NCBI GenBank assembly: GCA_003013855.2
Contig: ML058433.1
Location: 9,609,966-9,673,965 of the forward strand
Source of the DNA: Liriodendron chinense
Lineage: Eukaryota; Streptophyta; Magnoliopsida; Magnoliales; Magnoliaceae
DNA length: 64,000 nucleotides
Direction of reading: 5' to 3'
Shown: piece after piece, positions 34,629 through 47,038 of the stretch
How positions within the stretch are numbered: position 1 is the stretch's first letter
How the letters are laid out: every line of letters begins with the position of its first letter
Notes under the pieces: model-generated
Told to the model about the DNA's origin: nothing
Seen by the model: the letters and a program-made list of their open reading frames with translations, nothing else
Database searches by the model: none
Program-made: the position numbers and the translations under genes

Positions 34629-36141
34629 TGTAGACACCCCACCTTCGGCTACAATGTTGGTAAAGATAGTTGAATGAATGGAGGACTATACTCAGAAATC
34701 ACATGTCCAAACCCAGCCAAACTCACCCTTGTAACCCCTAATCCATAGCCCAGCTCAAGCCTGAACCCAGTCAACTCACCCTTAAACATCAGCCTAAAAA
34801 ACCCCCATAAGAAAAACCAGTAAAAAAATATTAAAAAAGTCAAACCCGCTGAGTCAAATCACCGAGTCAACCTGCTGAGTCAACCCACTGAGTCAACTCA
34901 CCGTGTCAACCCATCTTCTAAACCTAGTCAACTCACCGAGTTCTAAATCGTAGCCTCGAAGCAGGTCGGTACTACCAAACCAGGGGATTTTCTACTTCAG
35001 GTTCAGAGGCCGTACGCTCCGAACCCGAAGCAGAATGGCCGTACGAGCAGCCCCCTGAGGGCCGCCCAAACTTATTTACGGGTTCTGCCACTGCCCGCTG
35101 CTATAAATACCCCCCACCCCTTCTGATTCAGACATCCCTCAAGCCCCAATGCGATCCCATTCGTTCCGAGCCCATCTCCACCCTTTTAGCCCATTTTTCC
35201 ACCAAGGAGAGCCCGAGTGAGAAGAGCTTAGCCCTGGTCCAGCCCAGCCTGACCCTGGTCTAAGTCTCCCAAGCCACCCAAGTCTTGATCTAGCCACTCG
35301 AAGCCAACCCTTGCGACACCTCCGTCCATCAGCTACCCTTTACTAGCATCATCTCATTCGCATTTAGCATAAATGCAACATTTACTTTTCTTCCAACCCC
35401 CCTGCTTATCATGTCACTACAAGCACTTTGATCATTCAAGCAACAACATGCATCCCGCATAAAGCACCTGTCAGTTCGAGCGTATGCTCTGAGCTTGCCT
35501 GTTAATGGAAACCTGCCCATCAGAAACTTTTACTGTTCAGACCTGCATTCATGCATCAATCACTACAAACACTTTGATCATTCAAACACACAGCATGCAT
35601 CCTGCATAAAGCACCTGTCAATTCGAGCGTATGCTCTGGGCTTGCCTGTTAATGGAAACCTGCCCATCAGAAACTCTTACTGTTCAAACCTGCATTCATG
35701 CATCATGTCATCAATGAGAATGTACGAGGATTAAATCAGACTTTCAAGTATTAGTTCGATTCTGTGAAGTAGAGACCGTACTTCGGTACGGGCAGTGTGT
35801 GGGGTGCTTAATCTTTTCCCACCCTGTAACCGTGATCCCTTACCTTGAATCTCTGGCCGCGGATCAAAAGGAGTCATTTTAGAGGAAGGAATCTTCAGAT
35901 CCCCTTCTCTAACGTTTCTACGGGGTCTAGCCGACTGTAGATTTGAAGTAACTGGCTAGTGGCGACTCTGGTCTTATACGAACTCATCCAAACACGTCCA
36001 GCTTAACACGATAACCGGACAAAAAGCCCTTGAGAACGAGGTAAGCCAGTGGCACAAACGGTGATTCGCGCGCACGTACCCCTTTTCTTTTCCGAAAGGA
36101 AAGGGAGAACGTCTGGGAGCGCGGAACGACGAGCGTCCACA
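34629..36141 (+). mobile_element. Family C LTR (1,513 bp)
   Basis: It starts TGTAGACACCCC and ends GCGTCCACA. The first and last seven bases, TGTAGAC and GTCCACA, are near-inverted, as in LTR ends. A polypurine tract precedes it. A TATA box (GCTATAAATA at about 35099) and leader match the LTR at 13533. A 147-bp tandem duplication lies at about 35464-35757 (GCACCTGTCA, CGAGCGTATGCTCT). TGGCGACTCTGGTC near 35960 resembles a primer-binding site, so an alternative is that the LTR ends there and internal sequence follows. Confidence 0.7.
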
Positions 36142-37408
36142 GGAGTTTGACAAGGTTCCTCCCCACCTATGAAGAAGATTTTACGGGTTCATTTCTCAAC
36201 CAAGATGTTTACGGGTTCCATCAAACCCAGGAGTTTGACAAAGATCCTCCCTACCCTTCGATTCCAATTTAAGAACTAAGCGTACACTCATGCTGGAGGT
36301 TCCCCACAGAGACTTGATCGAGTTTGTAAATTCAAACTCTCACACTCAATCCTCCACGAGGAAGGAGTGCAACCGGACTCTCAGATTAACAACTTACTTG
36401 TCGTATGAGCCCCTCGTTCAATGCCTTCTTGTGTTGCTTGATCTCCACTCTCCCATGTTTCAATTAGCTCCCTGATGCTCCCCCGATCATGTTGTGCTGC
36501 GTTGTCAATGCTTCAGCTCCACTAATCATTCACCTTGCATTTGATCTTCTTGAGATACCCAAGGTGATAGGAGATGGTGTAAATTCTCTACAACTAGTAG
36601 GAGTTGATTACCTAGAGGAATTCTACCTAATAAGATCTTTAGAGAGGTTTTGATAAAAGATTTACCTATGGTGAGGTGCCTAAAACATCTAAAGATCAAG
36701 AGAAAACAAGAACATCTTCACGTGAACTTTGAATGCTCTACCTTGTGATTAAACACAAGGAAGATGGTTTGGAATGCTTAGGATTAGAGCCTAATGGTAT
36801 GGACAATCAAGGTAGCTTCTAATGCACTAATATCTCTCTGCTTGCCCCCAAAATCAAGCGAAACCGTTTTATAAAGAAAGTCCCAACGGATAGAAAATGG
36901 TCACAAATGGCTAGTAGTTGACCGGTCTCATCGTCGACCGGTCAAATATTGAGGACCGACCGGTCGAGCAAGGCCTAGACAAAGTAATTTGTTGCTGTCC
37001 ACTCTGGGTCGATCATGACTGGTCAGTCAACTAATCTAAGATGACTGACCAGTCATGATCGACCACTCTGGGTCGATCATGACTAGCTGTATGAGTTGTA
37101 TTTTACAGCAGCAGGGGCAACCTCTTAGGCCAATGTGTGTGTAGTCTTTTGGGATATCTAAGGCTAATCTAAGATGACTATAAGTATACCTAATGGGTCA
37201 AGGTCATTTACAGGTTTGGGTTTTGGCTAAGGTTCAAGGTTCAAGGCTCACCAAGGCATTTCTTTTACCTATTTCTTCTTCCTTAGTGCAGCAAATCGAC
37301 TTGAGTCTTCGGTCTTTGTCTTCTTTAAGCTCAACTGACACTAAACTCACTTACCTACGTAATTGACAAATAAAGTGCACTAGTATGCCACAGAAATGTG
37401 CGCTAACA
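36142..37408 (-). mobile_element. Family B LTR, partial, reversed
   Basis: Read on minus it starts TGTTAGCGCACATTTCTGTG and follows the first 1.1-1.3 kb of the LTRs at 19732 and 42225 (GCATACTAGTGCAC, GACCGAAGACTCAAG, GACAAGTAAG). It ends at the family C LTR. GACCGGTC motifs are at 36915-36970. The 3' third is missing. Confidence 0.8.
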
Positions 37409-38850
37409 ACACATTCATACGTTCCTTCATAAAATAATTGTACTTCTCTAAATTCACAACCTCAAAATTATTGTTAACATTCAATTTTTTTTTATTTCTT
37501 TCTTAGGAGATTTCTTCTTACGGGGTGTTTACTCAACATCGGCCTTTTTTATGAGCCCACAATCTCTACCTCACCTTCTTCGGTCTCTCTAGTAGACATC
37601 ATTGGAGGAGGAGGTCGAGCAACATCTACTTGCCTATTGTGCTGTAAACAATCGTATGCAATTATCTTCCTGAATTTCAGGATGTCTTCTTACAAACAAA
37701 TGAAACTAGATTGACTCAAATATCTACTTACGGGTGCAAATTCTTACCCACTTAAATGTCTACTTATAGGTGCAAAATCAATTCGATGGCCACTGCATAA
37801 GAAGTCTATGTATTTGAGCATGAAGATCCATAGTCATCACCATTCAATTGCCCCGACCTATCGTTTAACATCCTCACTTTCCATTTTCTCTCGTAGAAAA
37901 CACTTCCATTATTGAGAATATGAAACAGTTATCTCATCCCTTTGGTCAACTGCGCAACATATAACTTGCAACCAATCACTATGTGCGCTGTCAACGAAAG
38001 CGACCTCTCTCCGTCTTGGGTAGACGATACCAAAAAACTAGTGCTTCCTTCTTGCATTAATAGGGATGTAAAGCTACTAAGGACAACAAATGAAACAACA
38101 ATTAGCCCTCTACATTCCTAAAATAATATTATCATTTAGACTTAGTCTATATGCAAATAAGGCCTTACAATTTCATATCTCCACCAACTCTTCCTTAAAC
38201 GAAAAGCTTTAGCCATAGTTACGAGTTTGTTTTTTAGTTTATGGAGCTTCATTGTCTGCCTATCCATGTGGTTCCCTTTGCCATAATTATGAAGCTTGTA
38301 TAGCTCAGTCTCCATGAGTTGCTATTACAAAACAAGATTAATGTTAGAAACATCAACAACTAAGGATTCAAAATAGCAAAATAACATATAAGCTGGAATT
38401 CTACATATACCCTAAAATATGTTAGGACGAATGTGCAATCCTGGGGATAGGAACGGGGATATTAAAGCTGACGCTCGTCCAAGTAATCTAAATATATATC
38501 AACTCCCTACGTATTAAGTAAAAGGTGTAAAAAAAACATGTATATGATCCCTTGTTAATTTAAAAAAAAAAAAAAGATAGGTACATCAAAATCAACCCAA
38601 GAATTTAAGTCGTATATGTGATTCAGCCATAGATCCCATTATGTCTCGCGTGCAAGTCTCAACTCCATCAATTCCTCTTTTGTTAGGGATCTATGTGGAT
38701 CGACGTATCCCTTAAGAGGGTTTATGGTAGGAGAAGAACATGAAGTTGTGTGAGGGAATGATATCTATTTCAATGGGAGTACATTGCGTTGGGGCCTTTG
38801 CATAGGCACAATCGGAGTAATACATGGGTCGGTCGCAAGATGACTACCCT
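37409..38850. other. Unassigned sequence
   Basis: No long frame or terminal repeat. On minus, short peptides appear such as ELYKLHNYGKGNHMDRQTMK (about 38230-38320), with low-complexity charged stretches, and may be DNA-transposon debris. I cannot name it. A worn repeat TATCTACTTACGGGTGCAAA occurs near 37720-37780. Confidence 0.35.
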
Positions 38851-38854
38851 CCCC

Positions 38855-39420
38855 AGCTATGTTCATGGGGCGATTCAACTGTTGTGAATCCATTGTCAAG
38901 ACCACTCCCCAGGGAGCTAAGCCTAGTTTTGGGAGTCAATACAAAGCCCCTACTAGTACTCAATCCAACAATAGGGATGTGAAGGATAAAGGTCTATCTA
39001 GTACTAGCTTGAGGGGAGGTGATCAAATGCGGTGTTACAACTGCCAAGGATATGGTCATTTCGCATACTAGTACCCTACGAAAGAGTGAAATAAGACCCT
39101 CGTAATTGGCGAGTTTGATGAGGATGTGAATGATCAGGGCGATTGAGAAGAAGAATATTAGCTCAAAATTGGTGTTAGTGATGAAGAAGATGGGGGAGTT
39201 GAGACCGTGCCACTTGCAGTTATCAGATGCACCTTAGCCCAGGTTAGAGAGAGTGATGATTGGCGCAAGAATTCAATTTTTCACAATTACGTCAAGTGTA
39301 GTGACAAAAACTGCAAGGTAATAATTGATAGTGGAAATTCACCAATGTGGTCTCCACTAGCATTGTATCTCATTTGGGTTTGAAACTCATCCTCACCCTT
39401 AGCCCTATTGAGTTTCATGA
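38855..39420 (+). pseudogene. gag knuckle and protease fragment of a Ty3/Gypsy element
   Basis: QMRCYNCQGYGHFAY followed by a stop, then YPTKE gives a CCHC zinc knuckle (C-x2-C-x4-H, last Cys lost). About 150 bases further comes RKNSIFHNYVKCSDKNCKV then IIDSGNSPMW, the protease region where chromovirus-type elements read IIDSGSxxNVVS. The active-site Asp and the following Ser-Gly are kept. This is an isolated fragment with stops. The element outside it (39421 on) is not recognised. Confidence 0.75.
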
Positions 39421-40184
39421 GTTGATGCGTCCTCGATACTTATTTCTCAGCGGTGTCTTATTCCCATTTAGTTTGCTTCCTACACGCTGAGTTTGCTTCC
39501 AACTTATCCCTCTCTCTTATGCTCGTCAACTTTCTCTTCTTCTATCTCTTCCTATTTCTCCTTATTTCTTTCTTCTCATATTTTTCTCCAAAACCTATCT
39601 CCATCATCTCCAAAACCCACCTAAACCTAGACCTACCCAAACCGTACAACCGTATAGACCAACCTCTTGACCGTACAACTATACGATTGTCTGTACGGCT
39701 AGCCCATTCCCCCTTTCTTTCCCTCTTTGATCCTTGCTCCTTTCCCCTTAAATCCCATAACCCTAAGCCTAAAACCCTAAAGCCCTATCCCAGAATCTAG
39801 ATTCTCTAAAACCCTATCCGTAAATCTTCCCAGATCTCAAAACCCTAATTCCTAAATCCTAGCTACCCTAATCTAACTCCCCAATCTCCTAGTTCCTAAA
39901 ATTAATCCTAACCTACCAAAACCCTAACTATGATAAGTGATTCCCTTTGAATTATGATTAATCCTGTGCTAGATGGAAGTTATACCTTCCATATGTCCTA
40001 ATTGACTAAAATCTTTTAAGATCTCATTGCGGGATTGTTATATGAATCGAACTTGAGCATATTTAATATTAGAATTCTTTAAATTTGGGATAGATTAGTT
40101 TTATTTTGTGTTTTGAATTCTCTAGTTATTCTATTATTTGGTTTTATTGTTCATCTAGGTTAAACCATATGTCTTACATCAACT
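39421..40184. other. Unassigned, possibly an LTR remnant
   Basis: C/T-rich sequence, then repeated AACCCTAAxCCT-like stretches (39740-39930) and AT-rich DNA up to the duplicated segment. The plus ORF 39453-39800 is low in complexity and not supported. Confidence 0.35.
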
Positions 40185-40374
40185 TACCCTTAGTCCGGGG
40201 TTTGGGCATTTTTCCTTTTTTCATCCTCTTTTTCTTTTCTTTCTTGTTTTCTTCCTTCTCTTCCTCATTGCCTGGGGTGTGGGTTTTCTTCTTTCTTTTC
40301 TTTTATTTTCCTTTTTCCTTCCTTAGCCTGGGGTCCCCATATATTTTTTTTTGCTATGTGCCCAGGAAGGAATA

Positions 40375-40427
<53 letters not shown>

Positions 40428-40434
40428 ATATATA

Positions 40435-40955
40435 GGGAAATGGTACTATGAGGTCGACCTCATGGGAAGTTCCCATGAGGTCGAGCTGTGTGGGCCCCAA
40501 TGTGATGTGTTTTGAACATCTACTCCATTAGTTAGATGCACCATTCAATGGTGAGCCACAGGCTAAAAAATCAGGTCAATCCATGACTTAGGTGGGACAC
40601 ACCACAAAAAAACAGTTGGGAGGGGTTATCCACCCATTAAAATATTCACGATCGTTGATTGGACCCACTGAGATGTGGTTCACAAATCCAGCCCATCCAT
40701 TATGTGTGTTGCACTTGTAAGAGGGGTCAAACTAGGTTTCAGGCACATCCAAAACTCAGGTGGGCCCCACCAAGTGATTTTAGATATTTTAGGCATGTCT
40801 TCACATGGTTTTAGATCATATGGCCCACCTGAGTTCCCTATACAGCTGATTTTTGGGGTATCCCATAAACTAAAGAGGACCCATCAAATGCACGGTGTTG
40901 ATGTGCGACTCACATCACGGTGGGGCCCACAAGCTGGACCTCATAGTACCATTTC

Positions 40956-40957
<2 letters not shown>
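40435..40957. mobile_element. MITE with GGGAAATGGTACTATGAGGT termini (copy 1)
   Basis: It starts GGGAAATGGTACTATGAGGT and ends ACCTCATAGTACCATTTCCC, a perfect 20-bp inverted repeat enclosing 523 bp. It lies in the middle of a TA tract (40378-40434 and 40958-41018), whereas copy A has an unbroken short TA tract at 3923-3940, an empty site. Just inside the left end are two stacked palindromes (ATGAGGTCGACCTCAT, and CCTCATGGGA with TCCCATGAGG). A TA target would suit a Tc1/Mariner-type mover, but the repeat hides the exact target site. Confidence 0.85.
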
Positions 40958-41022
<65 letters not shown>

Positions 41023-42224
41023 AAATATCCCTTAATCAAACTAAAGAATGGTGCACTAATGTGCTCGAGATATCCATGGGTAGTCAATACAAAAAATTGC
41101 ATCTTCGATGTTCAATTAATGTTATTGTCATCAGTCAGCAAAAAGAATAATTGACATCTAGAAATGCAATACATGGTTGATATGGTGGAAAGACACTACT
41201 CAAGGTCTCCTTAGCACATACAAACAAATGAAAGAATTATTAATACCTGCAAATATCAAAGGTCCAACTTTCTTGCGTGAAAAAAAAACCCTTCCTTTCG
41301 AAAGTCTACAGGCATGGTATTAAATCTGCATTCATGAAAGAAGGAGAAGAAAACACATGTGACCTTTACAAACAACCTGAAATAAGGCAATTGCTTGCAA
41401 GAGAACCTAATTTAATAACCCATTTTGTGAAAGAACTTCATGCAAAGACATGTTTTGGTGTTCGTGGTTGCCGACACCAACATGATGAACTATCACAAAA
41501 TCGTGGTTGGATAAAAGAATGGGACCTTCGTACGTGTTCTTCACTCAATCAAGATTTAGGACAAAGAGAGCAAGAAAACTGTAACGCCCCCAAAATTCAA
41601 CCCTCGAGTACATGGACTCAAATCCCGAATTCAAGGGTATTAATGATGATTGCTTCCATTTTCGATATAACTTTTTTTCTATTCACATTCACATGATATT
41701 CATAGAACTAAAATAAACTAAACTTTCAAATATAAAGTTTACCAAATTATCTCCAATCGTCTAAACTAATAGCCATCTAATGGGCCTTATTACATCAAAG
41801 CTTTCAAACTGAAAATTTAAAATAGATCAAATCTAATAGGTAGTCTAAAATCTTTCTTCTTCTGGAATCGTCCCCTTATAATCTTCTAAGTCATCACCTG
41901 CAACTACAGTTAATCACATAACACTGCGTCAACTATAAAAGCTGGCGAGTAATCTCATACGGTTTATCACATGTAATTTAATGTATAAAATCGCATAGGA
42001 AGAATTTAACAAAATACAAATCATGAAGAATTCAAATATAATTTCGTCAACCAAAAAGCTCTTTAACCATGCATATGATGCCAGTATGCAAGTATGCAAG
42101 TATGTCTGAACGATCTTAGTACAGTTATTAGTAGAACATCCAGGGCCAGTTTATACAGTCAGGCCAACACTATCTCATAGAGATTCGTCAAGCCTATAGA
42201 GTTGGTCTCTTGTACACACCAAGG

Positions 42225-44208
42225 TGTTAGTGCACTTTTCTGTGGCATACTAGTGCACCTTGTTTGTCAATCACTTAGGTCAGTGAGTCTAGTGTCGGTT
42301 GAGCTTAATGAAGACGAAGACCGAAGACTCAAGTAGCTCTGCTGCATCAAGGAAGAAGAAACAGGTAAAAAGTGATGCCTTGATGTGCCTTAACCTTAAC
42401 CAAAACCTAACCCTTAACCTCTTTGATGACCTTGATCATATTAAGAAACCTTTAGTCATCATAAATTGGCCCTAGGTGCACCAAAAGATCATCCAAAACC
42501 TTAGCCATTAAAGTAGGGTGTGAAAGAAGTGGGTCAGCAAACTGCTGGGCTGAACCCTGGCATGTCCGACCGGTCACGACCGGTCAAGACCGGTCGGACA
42601 GACAGTCCAGTTTGGACAGCTACCTGCTGGAGTGTGCAGGCCATTGGGCCGACCCATCTTGACCAGTCGGCTAGGCTGGTCTGACCGGTCACAACCGGTC
42701 GGACAGACCCCTCTACAGAGACAACAAGCTCTCTGTCCGATTTTGGCCTTTGGCCGATCGGTCTTGGACCTCTGGACGAACCGGTCGTGGACCCCTGGTC
42801 GATCGGTCACGATCGGTCGGCACTAGCCGTTATTTGCCCATTTTAAAATCGTTGCACATACTTTTATAAAGGGGCTTGCTCATTTTGAGGGGTAAGGTGA
42901 GGGATTTCGAGAGGAGTGAAGCCACCATTGTTGGAGACCATTTGAGGCTCATTCCCAACCTATGCAAGGCATCTTTCTTGTGCTTTAACACAAGATTGGA
43001 GCATTCCAAGCTCATGAAGAAGATGACCTTCATCCCCTCTTGATCTCTAGAGTTTAGACCTTCCTTGATAGGTATATCTTTGTCCAAAACTCTAAGATGA
43101 GATCGTTGTAGGAGAGAAACTCTAGGCAACCCATTCCCATTAGTTGTAGAGTTCTCAAACCTACCCTCCTATCATCTTGGGCATCTCAAAGGCATCACAA
43201 GCAAGGTGATTGATCAAGTGTAACTGAGGCATTGACGACTGCAACGGCAACACGATCGTGAGAGCAAGGGAAGCTGATTGAAGTACGGGAGAGTGAAGAT
43301 CAAGTAACCCGAACCGGTGCTGAACAAGGGGTTCATTCGACAAGTAAGGTTGTCTTTATTGAGAGTCCATCCACTCAATTTCCTTTGGAAGTTGAGTGTA
43401 GAGTTTGTTAGTCAAACTCGATCTAGGGACGTTGGCCGTTCCTTGGCCTGTTTGTCGGCCTAAAGACTAGGGGTTGTTTGGCACTCCTTGGCCCGTTAGC
43501 CGGGCCTAAACAAAGTCTCCAAGGGGGAGCCTCCGACACGGAAGTGAACGTGCGTCGGGTTGAGAGTTAGCCTTTGTCCAAAACTCCGGTTATGGTTGAG
43601 AGGTGAACCGGTAAAACCTCCGTGTAAAGGTTGAGAGGTGAACCTCATTTAAAACCTCCGATAGTGAATGCCGGTGTGCTCAAGGCAGTTGAGTACTTGA
43701 ACCGAGAGTGGAGTAGACCCAAAGTCAAACCACTATACATGCTTGTGTTTGTGATTGAATGGAGCACATTGTTATCTTAGCATTGTAAGTTTAATTGTTA
43801 ATTATGAATGCTCGATAGGAATGTATGCTAGGCATTAGATAGGCACATCCACACATAAGATGTACTTTCACTAGTTGTGTAGACTTGAGCTCATTGATCC
43901 ATTCTCATAAGTCTACATAGGTTGCATAGGTTAGGAGCTTGATTAGTTAAATCATTTGTTTACCTATGCATGCCTAGACTAGGTTGTTTATTGCTTAACC
44001 ATATGCTAGTCTTGTGATTGGACCCACTTAGGCTTGGAAGCCGAAGTGTTCTTGCTTACTTAGTTTAATTTGTTAAATTGTATAAATAGGCGAAAAGAAT
44101 TTCAAAAGGTCCTAATCACCACCCCCATAGGCCTTAGCCATAATACTAGTTGCTCTTTAAGCTTCTGCACATACGAAGGTGTCGTGTTAGACTATCGACG
44201 TACTTTCA
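42225..44208 (+). mobile_element. Solo LTR of family B (1,984 bp)
   Basis: TGTTAGTGCAC...CGTACTTTCA, with target repeats CAAGG (42220-42224) and AAAGG (44209-44213), one mismatch. It interrupts a CACACAAGGxGCTCACCC minisatellite, which resumes exactly afterwards. The interval 42566-42820 contains GACCGGTC and AACCGGTC motifs in quick succession (CCGACCGGTCACGACCGGTC). Confidence 0.87.
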
Positions 44209-44515
44209 AAAGGCACTCACCCAACTTGCCAAAATCAACTAATATCCACCGGGTACACTAGTATGGTATATTGCACACATTAGGGAGCTCAACAAACCCG
44301 TCCACAATTGATGAAATATCACAACGGAATATTGCACACACTTGGGCGCTCACCCAAATAAAATCAATGGGTTTATTGCACACACAAGGGCGCTCACCCT
44401 AAGGTTATTAACTGGGTTTATTGCACACACCAGGGTGCTCATGCTATGGTAAAGAAAACTGGGTCTATTGCACACATTAGGGTGCTCACCCAAAGGTAAT
44501 AACTGGTGTTCTCAA
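44209..44515. repeat. Minisatellite with GGGCGCTCACCC core
   Basis: Five units of about 45-60 bp, each with TATTGCACACACxxGGGCGC and TCACCC, then AAAGGTAATAACTGGGTTT. The solo LTR at 42225 was inserted into the first unit. Confidence 0.85.
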
Positions 44516-44999
44516 TTCGCGCAATGCAATGAATTAAAAAATTTCATGATATTTTAAAAACAATTTACCGATATTCAGCCCTGTTCCAGGCATCAAAATA
44601 GAATCAAATTACGAGGATTCATGAAACAACATTTCTCACGTGGACCAACAAAAATTCTTTCAATATATATCTGTAGTAGAAACGATTTCAAGATCTGGAA
44701 TAATAACTACGTTTCCATAATCTAATCAAATTCAAACTAAAATCCAACAGTGACATAATTTGATTTAAAATTCAAATAAAAACAATGACCAACTCAATCA
44801 GTGAAATTACACATAAAATAGTTTCAAAACTATAAAATCAGAATATCAAATTCAGAACTCACAGCCAAACTAAAACATAAAACCCAAATTCGAATAATGG
44901 AAGGAGTTTGCCACTAGAGTCGAAAAACGGTACCAGGGAAACTCACGTGATTTCTCTTAACTTGAAACTGACTCGACTTGACTCAGTTCAGCGAGTCGA

Positions 45000-45090
45000 T
45001 TAAGCGAGCTTCTTCTTCCTCTCCCTCTCCCTCTCCCTCTCATTCTCATTCTCATTCTCATTCTCATTCTCATTCTCATTCCGATTTCTT
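45000..45090. repeat. (CTCCCT)n then (CATTCT)n hexamer tract
   Basis: CTTCCTCTCCCTCTCCC followed by about seven CATTCT/CTCATT units and a T-run. On minus this encodes a Glu/Asn/Arg repeat frame (45000-45203), which is not a gene. It would lie in the leader of the family D LTR. Confidence 0.85.
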
Positions 45091-46041
45091 TCTTTTTTTT
45101 CCGATTTCTGAAGTGATCTCCTCATGTCTAAGATAGGGTTTTTATAAAAATTTCTGACTTCTCCAAACAATTCCAGAAACACCTTTGCGTAGGGACTAAA
45201 CATCGACTCGACGCGGTTTGTATAACACGCAAACAGTGTTCTAAATATGCTGACTAGTTGATTTTGTATTGTATGTGACTATCGGATTTCCATAATAATG
45301 ATGGGGATGAATTGTCCATCAAATGGTCCACCTGATGAACGACTTGGATCTTTAATTGAGTCTTATACAAGAGGTAGGGCTAAGGTTTCTAGTTGAGGAA
45401 GATGACCGTTGTCAATGATAGATTTTTGAACCAGGGCCTATCTTGGCATTCCGATCTCACTGGACATCTTAGATTTGTTCCAGGAAGCATGGGGAATCAA
45501 GAAATCGAAGGTTCGAGGGGCTTTAGCCGGTGGTTTGCGCGACGTAAACTCTTAAAGGTTTCGGGCTGTTTCCGTGACTTTGCATAAGAAGCCGAGAAAA
45601 CCGGTGATTGGACTCTCTAGTTGGTTTCATTCCGACTCTCCTTGGTTGCTTCTAGTGTCCGAATAGATGTGGAATGGGATGGACGATCCAGATTGATTTA
45701 AAGATACTAGTAGTTTCTAAATCTGTTGACGAAGAAATCCGAGGAAGGTTTTCTCGCGTTGTTTTAGCATTCGGGCTGCTCCGTTTTCACATGGACATGC
45801 GGATCCAATATGAATGGATGAGATTCAAAGAGAAAATCTATCTTACTTCAACAGGAAACTTCATGTTGATCAGGAGGTAAATCCACTCCGCTCATCTGAT
45901 GTGTCTCGATCGCTTTAAACGTGATCTCAAAATGAGCTAGATCTGATGATAAAGTGGGCCACACGTGCAAAAATGAGTTAATAATGCTCACCGTTGCAAA
46001 CCTTACTGGAACGTAGAACAAGACACATACCTGTGTGTGTA

Positions 46042-46454
46042 GGGAAATGGTACTATGAGGTCGACCTCATGGGAGCTTCCCATGAGGTCGAGCTCTGTGG
46101 GCCCACTGTGATGTGTCTCGGACATCCACTCCATCTGATCAATCAGATGCACCATTCCATGGTGAGCCACGAGCCTAAAATTCAGCCCAATCCATGACTT
46201 AGGTGGGCCGCACCACATACAACAGTTGAGAGTGGCTACTCACTCGTTGAAACCCTTCATAATTGTTTATAAGGTCCACGGAGACTGGCTCAGACATCTA
46301 ACCCATCTATTGTGCGTGCCCCATCTGAGTTTAGTATACGGCTGATATTTGGGATATCCCATAATCTAGAGGGGACCCACCAAATGCATGGCGTGGATGT
46401 CCGATACACATCACAGTTAAGCTCCCGCTGAGGTCGACCTCATAGTACCAGTTT

Positions 46455-46457
<3 letters not shown>
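46042..46457. mobile_element. MITE with GGGAAATGGTACTATGAGGT termini (copy 2)
   Basis: Same family as 40435-40957: left end GGGAAATGGTACTATGAGGT, right end ACCTCATAGTACCAGTTTCCC. The body is shorter by about 100 bp (416 bp in all). It keeps the stacked palindromes (ATGAGGTCGACCTCAT). Flanks are TGTGTGTA and ACACACAC, so this copy also sits in a dinucleotide tract. Confidence 0.85.

Positions 46458-46541
<84 letters not shown>
46458..46541. repeat. (CA)n then (TA)n tract
   Basis: About 30 bp of CA repeats, ACTAC, then about 50 bp of TA repeats, adjoining the MITE. The rest to 47017 shows no gene; it is taken as family D LTR sequence. Confidence 0.9.
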
Positions 46542-46545
<4 letters not shown>

Positions 46546-47038
46546 CAAACTTTACCCTTTTCTTTAGTTTTGACTTTCACCGTCTATATCGTCCAATATC
46601 ACTGTCCAAATGGAATGAAATTTCACTATAGTCCACCATTTTTCGTGTTCTTTCTAATGCCTAAGTTTAGGAATTAATCACTTTATACAGATGACCAAGA
46701 TACCTTTTTAGTGGTCCATCACACTCTGTCATCCAAAATAACATTTGTACACATCCCATATAAAATTTAACCGATGGCCTTGACATTTATCCTATGATCA
46801 TCTTTGAAAAGATCAGTTCATTTTGGTATTTTGATGGCCAATTTGGTGGATACTGATATGTTGGGTGGTCGTATGAAAGGCTAAATTTTTTCTAATTTAA
46901 TAGTTATGTTCGTAATCACAAATATGAGTTATTGTATGGTCGGTTTCGTAATCTAACGAGTAGAAAATAGATTTTTGAAGTGATCTCAGGTTTATATACA
47001 CATCGAAATCTCGGGTCTCCATACCCCTCCAAACACTA

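Larger units (their letters stand above)
41580..47030 (-). mobile_element. Reversed LTR (family D), about 3.1 kb without insertions
   Basis: The plus strand begins TGTAACGCCCCC (minus end ...GGGGGCGTTACA). The other edge is near TCTCGGGTCTCCA, giving TGGAGACCCGAG on minus, so TG...CA in that direction. On minus, TTTATAAAAACCCTATCTTAG (45122-45145) looks like an LTR TATA box and leader. The left junction against copy A is sharp at 41579. The right junction is near 47018-47030 and no target repeat is visible, with about 30 bases of copy A missing. It holds the solo LTR 42225-44208 and MITE 46042-46457. ORFs such as 45393-45587 are not supported. Confidence 0.6.

Noticed and set aside
35955..35975. 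TGGCGACTCTGGTC as a primer-binding site ending the family C LTR at about 35959
   Set aside because: No CA-ending LTR terminus precedes it, whereas GTCCACA at 36141 mirrors the TGTAGAC start; kept only as an alternative.
39740..39930. AACCCTAA-like runs suggesting telomeric sequence
   Set aside because: Irregular spacing, only scattered CCCTAA words in C/A-rich DNA.
44209..44515. Regularly spaced direct repeats resembling a CRISPR array
   Set aside because: Units are adjacent and degenerate without unique spacers; eukaryotic minisatellite inside an LTR.
45000..45203. Glu/Asn/Arg repeat ORF on minus
   Set aside because: Encoded by the CATTCT/CTCCCT hexamer tract in an LTR leader.
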